From: Methylopila henanensis
GTDB lineage: Bacteria > Pseudomonadota > Alphaproteobacteria > Rhizobiales > Methylopilaceae
Reading direction: 5' to 3'
Length of the DNA: 64,000 nucleotides
NCBI RefSeq assembly: GCF_042681025.1
Contig: NZ_JBHUER010000010.1
Span: 434,001-498,000 of the forward strand
The position numbers and the translations under genes are program-made. The notes beneath the pieces were generated by a model. It made no database searches, was not told the DNA's origin, and worked only from the letters and a program-made list of their open reading frames with translations. Of the stretch, positions 42,247 through 51,090 are shown piece by piece; the first letter of the stretch is position 1, and the number at the start of each line of letters is the position of its first letter.

Positions 42247-43089
42247 CTAGCCCGCGAGTTCCCGTGCCCGGGTCACGGCGGCGCGGACGGCGCGCTCCAT
42301 CAGGGGGTCGAGCCCGTCGTCGGCCATCAGCACGGCGAGCGCCGCGGCGGTGGTGCCGTTGGGCGAGGTGACGTTCTTGCGCAGCGTCTCCGGCGCGTCC
42401 GGCGACAGGCGCAGGAGCTCGCCGGAGCCCTCCACGGTGGCGCGCGCGAGGCGGGCGGCGAGATCGGCGGGCAGGCCCGCGGCGACGCCGGCCTTCGCGA
42501 GCGTCTCGACCAGCAGGAAGACATAGGCCGGGCCGGAGCCGGAGACGCCGGTGACGGCGTCGATCAGCGCCTCGTCCCCGACCCACTCGACCGCGCCGGC
42601 CGCGCTCAGCAACGCGTCGGCCAGCGCCTTCTGGCCGGCGGAGACATGGGCGTTGGGAACGCAGGCGGTGATCCCGCGGCCGACGGCGGCGGGCGTGTTC
42701 GGCATGGCGCGCACGATGGCGGTCTCCGGCGGCAGGCCTGCGCCGAGCGTCGCGAGCGTGGTGCCGGCGAGGATGGAGACGACCACCGTGCGAGGGCCCG
42801 CAAAGGCCGCGGCGGTCGGCAGCGCGGCGGCCGCGACCTGCGGCTTCACCGCGAACAGGATGGCGGAGGGTTGTTCGATCGCGCCGGGCTCTGGCGCGAC
42901 CGTCGCGCCCTTCGCGGCGAGCGCCGCGGCGGCGCCCTCGGGAAGTCCGGGATCGACGACGGCGACGAGGCGGGGGTCGAGGCCACGCGCCAGCCATCCG
43001 TCGAGCAGGGCGCCGCCCATCTTGCCGGCGCCCACGAGAAGAACCGGGCCGCCCGGATCGAGCGGCCCGGCGGAATTCGACGCCGTCAC
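42247..43089 (-). CDS. proC: Pyrroline-5-carboxylate reductase
   Basis: A 280-aa enzyme for the last step of proline synthesis, using NAD(P)H. The Rossmann motif is LLVGAGKMGGALL, followed by MPNTPAAVGRG and the C-terminal family signature around VTGVSGSGPAYVFLLVETLA and NVTSPNGTTAAAL. A GTG start at 43089 gives the normal length; the only nearby ATG is out of frame. It lies 16 bp after ybjN-like gene, the usual order in Hyphomicrobiales. Confidence 0.95.
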   Translation of the reverse strand: MTASNSAGPLDPGGPVLLVGAGKMGGALLDGWLARGLDPRLVAVVDPGLPEGAAAALAAKGATVAPEPGAIEQPSAILFAVKPQVAAAALPTAAAFAGPRTVVVSILAGTTLATLGAGLPPETAIVRAMPNTPAAVGRGITACVPNAHVSAGQKALADALLSAAGAVEWVGDEALIDAVTGVSGSGPAYVFLLVETLAKAGVAAGLPADLAARLARATVEGSGELLRLSPDAPETLRKNVTSPNGTTAAALAVLMADDGLDPLMERAVRAAVTRARELAG

Positions 43090-43105
43090 GAGGGCATGTG
43101 CGTGC

Positions 43106-43606
43106 TCACGCCTCCCCCGCCGTCTCGAAGGCCACCACCTCCATGGCCTCCTTTGCGCTCCTGCCGGCCCAGACCACGAACTGGAACGCCTGGTAGTGGC
43201 GTTCGCAGGCCTCGATGGCGGCCTGAAGCAGGGCCTCGCATTGCGGAATGCTCGCCTCCGCTCCGCCCGAGAGCAACAGGGAATGCCGGTACATGACGAC
43301 GCCCTCCTTGCTCCACAGGTCGAAATGTCCAAGCCACATCTGCTCGTTGACGAGCGTCAGAAGCTGGTGCACCTCCGCCTTCCGGCGATCGGGGACCTTG
43401 AGGTCGAAGGCGCAGGCGAGGTGAAGGGACTCCAGATCGTCCATCCACGTGAAGGACACGTGGTAGTCGGTCCATGAGCCGTCGACGGAGATCGTGATCT
43501 CGTCGTCGTCCGACCGGTCGAAGGACCAGTCGTTCGCCGTCGCGATGCGTTCGATCATGTCGACAGGATGGGCCTGGCGATCGGCGTCCACGTCGATGAG
43601 AGCCAT
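43106..43606 (-). CDS. YbjN-domain protein
   Basis: A 166-aa protein of the YbjN/T3SS-chaperone-like fold. Motifs are HPVDMIERIATANDWSFDR, WTDYHVSFTWMDDLESLHLAC and LLTLVNEQMWLGHFDLW. GGGAGGAG precedes the ATG at 43606; a longer frame of 16 residues is less likely. YbjN proteins act as putative sensory or chaperone-like regulators; the role here is unknown. It is paired with proC. Confidence 0.92.
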   Translation of the reverse strand: MALIDVDADRQAHPVDMIERIATANDWSFDRSDDDEITISVDGSWTDYHVSFTWMDDLESLHLACAFDLKVPDRRKAEVHQLLTLVNEQMWLGHFDLWSKEGVVMYRHSLLLSGGAEASIPQCEALLQAAIEACERHYQAFQFVVWAGRSAKEAMEVVAFETAGEA

Positions 43607-43808
43607 GAGCTCCTCCCGGGGTGGGGCCCTTGAAGGGCGTGGGAACGACGTCACGCGTGACCGGCGGACCGGCTGATCCGACCGCCGACCGCGACCCTGA
43701 GGCGCCCCGCCCGGAGGCGGCGGCGATTCGAGCCGCCACGATCAGTATATGGCGTCGTTTTGCGCGCTGCACACAACTAATGCATCGCGGCGCGGCGATA
43801 TCCTGGGG

Positions 43809-44108
43809 TTAGGGGGCGACCGTGTCGTCGGCGCCGCTGCCGGCGGACGCCGCAGGCGCGCCTGACAGCTTCGCCTCGAGCGCATCGAGGCGCGCGGCCA
43901 GCCGCTCGTTCTCCTCGCGCGCCTTCTGCGCCATCGCGCGCACGGCCTCGAACTCGTCGCGGCGGACGAGGTCGAGTTCGGACAGCACGCGGTTCGCCTG
44001 CGCGCGCACGACGGTCTCGATCTCGCGCCGCACGCCGGACGCGGCGCCGGCGGCGTCGGTCATCAGACGGCCGATCTCTTCGAACACGCGGCCCCTGGGT
44101 TCGGTCAT
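43809..44108 (-). CDS. ubiK: UbiK/BMFP accessory factor for ubiquinone synthesis
   Basis: A 99-aa protein of the membrane-fusogenic BMFP family. An amphipathic helix (GRVFEEIGRLMTDAAGAASG) is followed by VVRAQANRVLSELDLVRRDEFEAV and a coiled coil (AMAQKAREENERLAARLDALEAKL) at about 58-83. UbiK helps the UbiJ-centred ubiquinone complex. The C-terminal tail is Ala/Gly-rich. It is a single-gene unit. Confidence 0.88.
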   Translation of the reverse strand: MTEPRGRVFEEIGRLMTDAAGAASGVRREIETVVRAQANRVLSELDLVRRDEFEAVRAMAQKAREENERLAARLDALEAKLSGAPAASAGSGADDTVAP

Positions 44109-44447
44109 TGCTGGGGAAAACCTTTCGAGATGAAGCTCCGGCCCATCATGTGGCCCGCGCGCCGTCCGGGATCAAGCCGCCGTGGGCCCTGCGTCGCCAG
44201 GCGTGGCCTGGCGCGCCACGCGAAACATCTCCGATTACATCGCTTCTAATATACACTCGCAATCTCAGGAGCACGTATTGGTGATCCCTGGAACAGACGT
44301 CATTGAAAAGCGGCGATCTGATCCTTACTCAACCCGTCGACTTTGTCCTCCACACGCCTCGGCGCGAACACGTCACGGGTCCATCATGCCGTCGCTCTCC
44401 GCATCACGCGCAAGACTTGTCCGACCGGGCGCGCGTAGGGACCGCGG
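44109..44447. other. 339-bp gap between divergent ubiK and cytochrome b561 genes
   Basis: Contains an inverted repeat-rich GC part (about 44190-44222, CCAGGCGTGGCCTGG-like) and an AT-richer stretch at about 44223-44300 that may carry promoters for both sides. I see no gene, repeat family or clear operator. Confidence 0.4.
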
Positions 44448-45035
44448 ATGACCGGGAGCGCTCTCGCCGACAGCTCCGCCGGCTACGGCGCGGTCACGCG
44501 CGCGTTCCACGGCGCGATCGCCGCGCTCGTGCTGTGGCAGTTCGCGATGGTCCTCGCCTACCGGCTGCTGGGAGAGCACAACGCCACGCTCAACGCGATC
44601 TACGGCGTGGCGCCGCACGGCCCCGTCGGGCTGCTGGTGCTGCTGCTTGTCATCCCCCGCGCGGTCTGGGCGTTCGCGAACCGCAAGCGCCGCCCGTCCT
44701 ACGGCGCCGGGCCTGCGGGCCGGCTGGCGCGGACGGCGCACACGCTGATCTACGCGCTGCTCTTCCTGGTCCCCGCGGTCGCCGTCGTCCGGCAGTACGG
44801 CAAGGGCAAGGGCTGGGACGTGTTCGGGATCCGGCTGTTCGAGCCGACCGGCGTGACGAACGACACGCTCGTCGCGATCGCCGACGCGACGCATTCCCCG
44901 ATGTCCTGGACGCTGCTGGCGCTGATCGGCGGGCACGCCGCGGCGGCGGCGCTTCACGGCCTCGTCTGGAAGGACCGCGTGGTCGGCCGCATGTTCGGCC
45001 GGCGGGCGCAGGCTCTCGACGCGGCCGCGCAGTAG
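44448..45035 (+). CDS. Cytochrome b561-type diheme membrane protein
   Basis: A 195-aa four-helix membrane cytochrome. Candidate heme histidines sit in the helices: His21, His57, His98 and His163/His170. Helices are at about 17-38, 54-75, 97-115 and 150-172. The family passes electrons between quinol and periplasmic acceptors or superoxide. The quinone partner and any fused YceI-like protein are not visible. The upstream frame starts inside non-coding DNA; ATG at 44448 is clear. Confidence 0.9.
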   Translation: MTGSALADSSAGYGAVTRAFHGAIAALVLWQFAMVLAYRLLGEHNATLNAIYGVAPHGPVGLLVLLLVIPRAVWAFANRKRRPSYGAGPAGRLARTAHTLIYALLFLVPAVAVVRQYGKGKGWDVFGIRLFEPTGVTNDTLVAIADATHSPMSWTLLALIGGHAAAAALHGLVWKDRVVGRMFGRRAQALDAAAQ

Positions 45036-45119
45036 CCGCCCCCTCCCCTCTACGCCCCGCATTTGCGGGCGCCGGCGCGCTCGCCTATATGCTCAGGCAT
45101 TACGGAGCCAGACGCCGCC

Positions 45120-45332
45120 ATGAACCGCTACGAACGTCCGCCGTCGTCCGGGGAGGCCGAAGTGCGCTACCTCGACGCCGACTTCCGGGTCATGCGGCCC
45201 GGCGCCTTCGTGCGCTGCGCTGTGACCGGCCAGCCGATCGCGATTGAGGAGCTGCGCTACTGGAGCGTCGAGCGGCAGGAGCCTTACGCCGGCCCCGAAG
45301 AGGCGCTGGCGCGGGCGCTCGGCAAGGCCTGA
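45120..45332 (+). CDS. DUF2093 small protein
   Basis: A 70-aa protein with RYLDADFRVMRPGAFVRCAV and the C-terminal IAIEELRYWSVERQEPY, the signature of DUF2093, found mainly in alphaproteobacteria. CxVTGxxI hints at a small OB- or zinc-free fold. Function unknown. It is normally found near lipid A genes, as here, and runs 4 bp before the LysE-type gene. Confidence 0.88.
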   Translation: MNRYERPPSSGEAEVRYLDADFRVMRPGAFVRCAVTGQPIAIEELRYWSVERQEPYAGPEEALARALGKA

Positions 45333-45336
45333 TTCC

Positions 45337-45969
45337 GTGTCGGGGGCGGAGCTCGACGGGCTTCTCGCGGTCTACGGCCTCTACCTCGTCGCGACCGCGA
45401 GCCCCGGCCCCAGCAACATGACCATCATGGCGACCGCCATGACGCTCGGCCGCCGCGCCGCCTTCGCGGTCGCGGCCGGCGTGCTGACGGGCTCGCTCTG
45501 TTGGGCGACGCTCGCGGCGCTTGGCGTCTCAAGCCTGCTCGCGGCCTACGCCGAGGCGCTGTTCGCGCTGAAGATCGCGGGCGGTCTCTATCTGCTGTGG
45601 CTCGCCGCGAAGTCGGCGCGGGCGGCCCTGCGGTCGGAGCCCCCTCCGCCTCAGCCCTCGGACCGCCGCGCCACCCTCACCGGGCTCTACCGCCGCGGCC
45701 TCGCGCTGCACCTGACAAACCCTAAGTCGATCCTCGCCTGGATCTCGATCATGTCGCTCGGCCTCGGCGCCCACGCCTCGCCTGCGACGCCGTTCGTGAT
45801 CGTGGCCGGCTGCTTCGCTCTCGGCGTGCTCGTCTTCGGCGGCTACGCCGCGCTGTTCTCCACGGCGCCGATGGCGGCGGGCTACCGGCGCGCCCGGCGG
45901 GCGATCGAGGCCGGGCTCGCCGCCTTCTTCGCTTTCGCGGGATTCAGGCTTCTGACAAGCCGCCTCTGA
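45337..45969 (+). CDS. LysE/RhtB-family translocator
   Basis: A 210-aa inner-membrane exporter. The family signature ATASPGPSNMTIMATAMTLGRR follows the first helix; about five to six hydrophobic segments are seen, with LHLTNPKSILAWISIMSLG in the middle. It would export amino acids or derivatives. The GTG start at 45337 comes 4 nt after the DUF2093 stop and gives a normal N-terminus. Its last 26 nt overlap the end of the converging lpxK gene. Confidence 0.9.
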   Translation: MSGAELDGLLAVYGLYLVATASPGPSNMTIMATAMTLGRRAAFAVAAGVLTGSLCWATLAALGVSSLLAAYAEALFALKIAGGLYLLWLAAKSARAALRSEPPPPQPSDRRATLTGLYRRGLALHLTNPKSILAWISIMSLGLGAHASPATPFVIVAGCFALGVLVFGGYAALFSTAPMAAGYRRARRAIEAGLAAFFAFAGFRLLTSRL

Positions 45970-46966
45970 CGCCCGCGCCGGCGAGCGCGGCGCGGACGAG
46001 AGCGAGCAGACGTTCGGCGTCCTCCACCTCGAGCGCGACCGGCACGACCACTGCGGCCTCGGCGAGCGGCGCCAGTTGGCCGGTCCACTTCACGGCGTCC
46101 TTGGCCGTGGTCGCGATCACCGCGCCCGCCGCTCGCGCCTCCGCAAGGATGGCCTCCGCCTCACGCGGCGACGGCGCCGCGTGGTCGGCGAGCGCATGGA
46201 GCCTCACCACCTCCGCGCCGAGGCTTTCGAGCGTCTCCACGAACTTCGCCGGCCGGCCGAGCCCCGCGACCGCTATGACCCGCCGGCCTGCGAGCGCGGC
46301 GGCCGCTTCCGGCGCCGGCCGCAACGCGCCGCGGAACACGGGAAGGCCCGCTTGCGTGATCTTGCCCGCGACCGCGTCGCCGGGCGCGCCTGCGCCGATG
46401 ATAAGCGCGGCATGCGCGTGCGCGAGCTGGGCCTCAAACGGCGCCCGCAGCGGCCCGGCCGGGAGGCAGCGCCCGTTGCCGACGCCCTGTCCGCCGTCGA
46501 CCACCACCAGCGAGAACGTCTTCGCCAGCGCCGGGTTCTGGAAGCCGTCGTCGAGCACCACAACGTCGGCGCCACGCGCGACCGCCAGCCGCGCCCCGGC
46601 CACGCGGTCGCGGGCCACGAAGGTCGGCGCCGCCCGGGCCAGCAGCAGGGGTTCGTCACCGACCTCCGCGGCGGTGTGGTCGCCGGGATCGACCGCGACC
46701 GGCCCTTCGAGCCCGCCGCCATAGCCGCGCGAGACGATGGCGGGCCGCCCGCCCTCGGCGGCGAGACGGCCTGCGAGCCAGATCGTGGTCGGCGTCTTGC
46801 CGGCCCCGCCCGCGACCAGATTGCCGACGCAGAGCACGGGCGCGCCGACGGTCGCTCCCGGCTCGGCCATCCGCGCCGCGGTGATGGCCCCGACGCGGCG
46901 CCCTATCGGCCCGAGCAGCACGGCGGCGAGGCTCCGCTCCCGCCGCCAGAACGCGGGGGCGCGCAT
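45944..46966 (-). CDS. lpxK: Tetraacyldisaccharide 4'-kinase
   Basis: A 340-aa lipid A enzyme that phosphorylates the 4' position of the disaccharide precursor. It has the N-terminal amphipathic anchor (FWRRERSLAAVLLGPIG), the P-loop GNLVAGGAGKTPT and VVLDDGFQNPAL. ATG at 46966 shares a base with the waaA stop (TGATG). It ends the leftward lipid A/Kdo operon. Length is normal. Confidence 0.95.
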   Translation of the reverse strand: MRAPAFWRRERSLAAVLLGPIGRRVGAITAARMAEPGATVGAPVLCVGNLVAGGAGKTPTTIWLAGRLAAEGGRPAIVSRGYGGGLEGPVAVDPGDHTAAEVGDEPLLLARAAPTFVARDRVAGARLAVARGADVVVLDDGFQNPALAKTFSLVVVDGGQGVGNGRCLPAGPLRAPFEAQLAHAHAALIIGAGAPGDAVAGKITQAGLPVFRGALRPAPEAAAALAGRRVIAVAGLGRPAKFVETLESLGAEVVRLHALADHAAPSPREAEAILAEARAAGAVIATTAKDAVKWTGQLAPLAEAAVVVPVALEVEDAERLLALVRAALAGAGVRGGLSEA

Positions 46967-48276
46967 CAGGCGACGCCGAGCCGGACCTGCATCAGATAGG
47001 GCTCGATCGCGCTGAGCGTGCGGTCCACGGCGCCGCCGAGCCGCTGGCACGCGCACGCCGCGGCCGCGACCATCGCGCCGCGCGCCCCGCCGTCGAGCAC
47101 GATGCGCGCCGCGGCCGCCCCGAGCGCGTCCGGATCGACCACGCGGACGGCGCCGCCGCTGCGGTCGAGCATGTCGTAAACCTCGGCGAAGTTCGCCACG
47201 TGCGGCCCGTGCACGACCGGCGCGCCGAGCTTCGCGGGCTCGATCGGGTTCTGGCCGCCGTGACGGACCAGCGAGCCGCCGACGAACACCACGTCGGCGA
47301 GGCGGTAGAACAGGCCGAGCTCCCCGATCGTGTCGGCGACGTAGAACTCGACGTCGCGGCCGGGCTCGGCGCCCTCGGAACGGCGGACGGCCGCGAGGCC
47401 GTGCAGGCTCGCCGCCTCGGCCGCGGCGGCGCCGGCGCTCGGGTGGCGCGGCGCGATGATGGTGATGAGGTCCGGCGCATGCGCGCGCGCCACCACATGA
47501 GCGCGGGCGACGGCGGCGTCCTCGCCGGGATGGGTGCTGGCGGCCACGAACACCGGGCGCCCCCGCGTCATCGCGCGCAGCGCCGCGAGCGCGGAGGCGT
47601 CCGCGCCGGGGGGGGCCGCGTCGAACTTGAGGTTGCCGACGTTCTCCACCCGGCGCGCGCCGAGATCGACGAAGCGCGAGGCGTCGCCCTGCGACTGCAC
47701 GAGGCAGAGGTCGAAATGGTCGATCAGCGCGCCGATCGTGCGGCGGGCCCGCCGCCAGCGCACGAAGGAGCGCTCCGACATGCGGCCGTTGACCAGCACC
47801 AGCGGCGCCCCGAGCGTCCGCGCGCGCCGCAGCAGGTTGGGCCAGATCTCGCTTTCGGCGATGAGCGCGAGGTCCGGGCGCCAGTGGGCGAGGAAGCGCT
47901 CCACGTAAGCCGGAACGTCGAGCGGCACGAACTGGTGGATGGCGCCCTCCGGCAGGCGCTGCGCGGCGACCGCCGCCGAGGTGACGGTGCCGGTCGTCAC
48001 AAGCGCCCAGAAGCCGCGCGCCACGAGGCTCTCAACTAGGGGCGCCAGCGCGTTGAACTCGCCGACGCTCGCCCCGTGCAGCCACACGAGCGGACCGTCC
48101 GGACGCGCCATGCCGGCGATGCCGCGGCGTTCGGCGATGCGCTCCAGGTTCTCCTTGCCGCGGCCTGCCCGCCGGCGCAGCAGCGCCCCCGCGAACGGGC
48201 GAAAGGCGGCGAGCCCCTGGCGGTAGAGCGCCAGAGGCGCGGTCGCGCGCGCCGCGCGGCGGAAGTCGTCAGGCAT
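46966..48276 (-). CDS. waaA: 3-deoxy-D-manno-octulosonic acid (Kdo) transferase
   Basis: A 436-aa GT-B glycosyltransferase that adds Kdo to lipid IVA. Conserved parts: PLVWLHGASVGEFNAL with the catalytic Glu, LIAESEIWPNLL, LVNGRMSERSF, THPGEDAAV and FVGGSLVRHGGQNPIEPAKL. ATG at 48276 overlaps the DUF374 gene end by 8 nt and is more plausible than the longer frame. It is followed by lpxK. Confidence 0.96.
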   Translation of the reverse strand: MPDDFRRAARATAPLALYRQGLAAFRPFAGALLRRRAGRGKENLERIAERRGIAGMARPDGPLVWLHGASVGEFNALAPLVESLVARGFWALVTTGTVTSAAVAAQRLPEGAIHQFVPLDVPAYVERFLAHWRPDLALIAESEIWPNLLRRARTLGAPLVLVNGRMSERSFVRWRRARRTIGALIDHFDLCLVQSQGDASRFVDLGARRVENVGNLKFDAAPPGADASALAALRAMTRGRPVFVAASTHPGEDAAVARAHVVARAHAPDLITIIAPRHPSAGAAAAEAASLHGLAAVRRSEGAEPGRDVEFYVADTIGELGLFYRLADVVFVGGSLVRHGGQNPIEPAKLGAPVVHGPHVANFAEVYDMLDRSGGAVRVVDPDALGAAAARIVLDGGARGAMVAAAACACQRLGGAVDRTLSAIEPYLMQVRLGVA

Positions 48277-49006
48277 CTGGAGACGTCTCGGCTGCGGCGC
48301 GGCTCGCGCCGCGTCTTGTCCACTGCATCCCCACCGCAAGGTAGGCGCGCTCATGCGCCGCGTCGAGCCCCGCCTCGATGGCCCGGCGCGCTTGTTCGAG
48401 CGCCTCCGGACCCGCGTCGCGCTCGACCCTCACCGGGTCGCCCAGCACGGCCGCGCCGCGGCCGAACGGCAAGTTGATCGCGGCGTGATCCCAGGTGTCC
48501 AGCATCTTCGCCCGGCTGGTGGCGACCGCGAACGGGAACACCGGCCGTCCCGACAGCTTCGCGAGCAGCGCGACGCCCTCGCCGGCCCGGCCGGAGACCT
48601 TCGGCACGTCGGCGGTGAACACCATGCTCTCGCCGTTCGCCAGCACGTCGAGCATGGCGCGGAGCGCCTGCGCGCCGCCGCGGCGGGCCGACTTCCGCGC
48701 CGAACCGCCGGACCCGCGCACCGCGCCTATGCCGAAACGGGCGCAGGCGATCGCATTGACGCCGCCGTCCGCGTGGCGGGAGGCGAGCGTGCGCGCCGGC
48801 ATGTCGCCGCGCTTCATGGCGGGCACCATCAGGTGCTGGCCGTGCCAGAGCGCGACGATGACGGGCAGTTCGGGAACGAGGCGGTCGTGCAGGTCCGGCG
48901 GATCGAACGTCCAGCGGTTGGTCGCGCGCACCAGCCGGATGTATCCGGCGAGCAGGCTCCCGGCGGCCTCCTGGACCGCCGCGGACCGGCCGAGTCGCTT
49001 GAGCAT
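48269..49006 (-). CDS. DUF374 lysophospholipid acyltransferase-like protein
   Basis: A 245-aa protein with the DUF374 signature VALWHGQHLMVP (HX-acceptor-like motif), LASRHADGGVNAIACARFG and VRGSGG. It is related to the LPLAT acyltransferases and is found next to waaA in many alphaproteobacteria. It may acylate lipid A or an outer-membrane lipid. One hydrophobic N-terminal helix is seen. Confidence 0.88.
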   Translation of the reverse strand: MLKRLGRSAAVQEAAGSLLAGYIRLVRATNRWTFDPPDLHDRLVPELPVIVALWHGQHLMVPAMKRGDMPARTLASRHADGGVNAIACARFGIGAVRGSGGSARKSARRGGAQALRAMLDVLANGESMVFTADVPKVSGRAGEGVALLAKLSGRPVFPFAVATSRAKMLDTWDHAAINLPFGRGAAVLGDPVRVERDAGPEALEQARRAIEAGLDAAHERAYLAVGMQWTRRGASRAAAETSPDA

Positions 49007-49026
49007 GGCGGCAGGCCGGACGCCCG

Positions 49027-49269
49027 TCAGCGCGCGGCCGAGGCGTCCGGCTCCAGCAACCTGTGCAGATGCACGACGAAATAACGCATATGGGCGTTGT
49101 CGACGGTCGCCTGCGCCTTAGCCTTCCAGGCCGCGCGCGCGCTCTCGTAGTCGGGGAAGACGCCGACGATGTCGAGCTCCGCCAGGTCGCGGAACGAGAC
49201 GCCCGAAACGTCCTCCAGTTCGCCGCCGAAAACGAGGTGCAGGAGCTGCTTGGGCTTCACGTCGGTCAT
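49027..49269 (-). CDS. DUF4170 small protein
   Basis: An 80-aa protein, LHLVFGGELEDVSGVSFRDL followed by VGVFPDYESARAAWKAKAQ and a C-terminal MRYFVVHLHRLL, the DUF4170 pattern. It is a small alpha/beta fold of unknown function, conserved in Hyphomicrobiales between the CysQ-like and DUF374 genes. The ATG overlaps the CysQ stop as ATGA. Confidence 0.9.
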   Translation of the reverse strand: MTDVKPKQLLHLVFGGELEDVSGVSFRDLAELDIVGVFPDYESARAAWKAKAQATVDNAHMRYFVVHLHRLLEPDASAAR

Positions 49270-50096
49270 TTGATCCTGTCCTTCGCGGCGGCGACCAGTT
49301 CGGGTTCGGCGGAAATGGCGTCGAGCAGCGCCGCATGACGGCGCGGCGCGGCGGCGACCAGCGCGCCCTGCCGCGTGCTCTTCCGGTTGTAGGCGGGGGC
49401 CGCGCCGTCGAAATCGGTCAGGACGGCGCCAGCCTCCTCAAGGATGAGATGGGCGGCGGCGATGTCCCAGTCATGCGCGTCGGGCCGCGCGAGCGCGGCC
49501 TCGAGCGTGCCGTCCGCCACCTTAACGAGCCGGTTCGCGAGCGCGTAGATCCAGGCGCCCTCGACCACGCCGCGCGTCTTCAGCGGCGAGATCAGCGAGC
49601 GCGTGCCGCCGACGCGGGCGCCTTCGAGGTCGTGGGAGTCGCTCACCGTCAGCGGGCGGCCGTTGAGGGTCGCCCCGCCGCCGCGCACCGCGGCGTGGGT
49701 CACGCCGCGCACGGGGTTGTGGACGATGCCGGCGATCGGACGCCCGTCCTCGATCAGCGCGACCGAGACCACCCATTCCGGCACGCCGTCGACGAAGGCG
49801 CGGGTGCCGTCGATCGGATCGACGATCCAGACCCGGCGCCGGTCGAGCCGCTCGGGCGTGTCCGCGGTCTCCTCCGACAGCCAGCCGGAGCCCGGCGCGA
49901 GCGGCGGCAGGCGCTCGGCGAGGTAGCGGTCGACGGCGATGTCGGCCTCGGTCACGGGGCTGTCGTCGGCCTTGCTCCAGCGCTCGGCCCCGCCGCCCTT
50001 GAACAGACGCGCGGCGATCGCCCCGGCTTCGCCGACGACCTCGGCGAGGCGACCCGCGAGGGGAACGAGGTCGAGCTCAGCGTCGATCGAGGTCAC
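49266..50096 (-). CDS. cysQ: Inositol monophosphatase/CysQ-family phosphatase
   Basis: A 276-aa Mg2+-dependent phosphatase. The metal-binding motifs are EETAD (after GSGWLS), VDPIDGTRAFVDG and WDIAAAHLILEEAG, typical of IMPase/3'(2'),5'-bisphosphate nucleotidases. Near-identical order with DUF4170 and waaA is seen in other Hyphomicrobiales. It may remove 3'-phosphate from PAP in sulfate assimilation, or act on inositol phosphates. GTG at 50096 is the likely start; a longer frame reads into a low-coding region. Confidence 0.88.
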   Translation of the reverse strand: MTSIDAELDLVPLAGRLAEVVGEAGAIAARLFKGGGAERWSKADDSPVTEADIAVDRYLAERLPPLAPGSGWLSEETADTPERLDRRRVWIVDPIDGTRAFVDGVPEWVVSVALIEDGRPIAGIVHNPVRGVTHAAVRGGGATLNGRPLTVSDSHDLEGARVGGTRSLISPLKTRGVVEGAWIYALANRLVKVADGTLEAALARPDAHDWDIAAAHLILEEAGAVLTDFDGAAPAYNRKSTRQGALVAAAPRRHAALLDAISAEPELVAAAKDRIK

Positions 50097-50418
50097 GGGC
50101 GCGGGACATCCTGTGTGCTGGGAGAGACGGTGCGGCGCGGGCGACAACCGCACCCGCAAAGTGTCGGGAACAAGGCCGATCCGCAAGCGCGCCACGGCGC
50201 CGGCGTTGTCGCACGGGCCCGCGCGCGGGTGAAGCGGTTCATTCAAAGCTTACCCTGCGTCGAAAGCACCTCTTCAGCATAGCGGCAGACAAACCGAGCA
50301 GAACGCCCGGACAAGAAAAGATTCACCAGCCTCGTTAAGCCGACGCGGCGAATGCGTGAGGCATCGTCCGGCCTACAGCGAAGAGCCCGAACGACGGGGC
50401 CTTCAGGGAGACTGGACA
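50097..50418. other. 322-bp gap between divergent CysQ and DUF6101 genes
   Basis: The middle (about 50238-50335) is AT-richer and should carry both promoters. A good ribosome site GGGAG (50406-50410) precedes the DUF6101 start. I see no further structure. Confidence 0.4.
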
Positions 50419-51003
50419 GTGGGACGTCAAACCGAAGCCGGCGCGCAGGCGTGCGCCGGAACGGGGTCGGCCGGCCGGCTCGATCCCTTCGCGTTGCCGA
50501 TCCGCTTCGCGGCGCCCGACGCCGCGGCGGACGGCGGCGAGCGGCGCGTGACGCTCGATGCGGAGCGCGTGGTGGTGGACAGGAAGGTGCGTAGCATGTC
50601 GATGCGGATCGCGGTGCCTCTCAACGCCTTCTCCGGCGTCGCCGTCAGGGTGGCGCCCGGCGAGAAGCCGGAATGCGACCGGGTCGAGGTAGTGCTGGCC
50701 CATCGCGACAGGGCGCTCGACGTGCCGCTGCACGAAAGCACGCCGGACGGCGACGGCCTCGCCGAATGGAAGAGCTGGGGCCGCGCGCTGAAGCTGCCGC
50801 TGCTGGTGGAGGAGCTCGACGGCCGCCGCTCGACGCCGTCCGCCATGCTCGGGCTGGTCGAGGTCCGCCGCCCACGGCCGCGCCGTCGCCACAGCCTGCT
50901 GGCCGGCCGGCGGCCGCGCTTCCTCGCGAAGCGGCGCACCGGCAAGCTCTCGGGCGAGGCCAAGGTCAACCGCGGCGAGCGCGAGATCATCGCGCGGAAC
51001 TGA
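50419..51003 (+). CDS. DUF6101 family protein
   Basis: A 194-aa soluble protein. It begins GTG (50419) with GGGAG 8 nt before; the start region QTEAGAQACAGTGSAGRLDP and FALPIRFAAPD are conserved in Hyphomicrobiales. A beta-rich core (VTLDAERVVVDRKV, MSMRIAVPLNAFSGVAVRV, DRVEVVLAHRDRALDVPL) is followed by a strongly basic C-terminus (RRPRPRRRHSLLAGRRPRFLA). Function unknown; the basic tail might bind nucleic acid or membrane. An upstream in-frame ATG at 50356 lacks a ribosome site. Confidence 0.85.
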   Translation: MGRQTEAGAQACAGTGSAGRLDPFALPIRFAAPDAAADGGERRVTLDAERVVVDRKVRSMSMRIAVPLNAFSGVAVRVAPGEKPECDRVEVVLAHRDRALDVPLHESTPDGDGLAEWKSWGRALKLPLLVEELDGRRSTPSAMLGLVEVRRPRPRRRHSLLAGRRPRFLAKRRTGKLSGEAKVNRGEREIIARN

Positions 51004-51040
51004 CGGCGTGCGCCGCCTCGCAGGCGCCTAGGCACGACTA

Positions 51041-51069
51041 CGGCGGAGCGCCTGGGCGCTCCGCCGTTT
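51041..51069 (+). terminator. Terminator-like hairpin after the DUF6101 gene
   Basis: Perfect 11-bp arms CGGCGGAGCGC (51041-51051) and GCGCTCCGCCG (51056-51066), a CTGG loop, then TTT. It lies 37 bp after the stop and 22 bp before the end of the converging small gene; it may serve both sides. Confidence 0.75.
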
Positions 51070-51090
51070 CGCATGGGACGCGCGGCGCCG

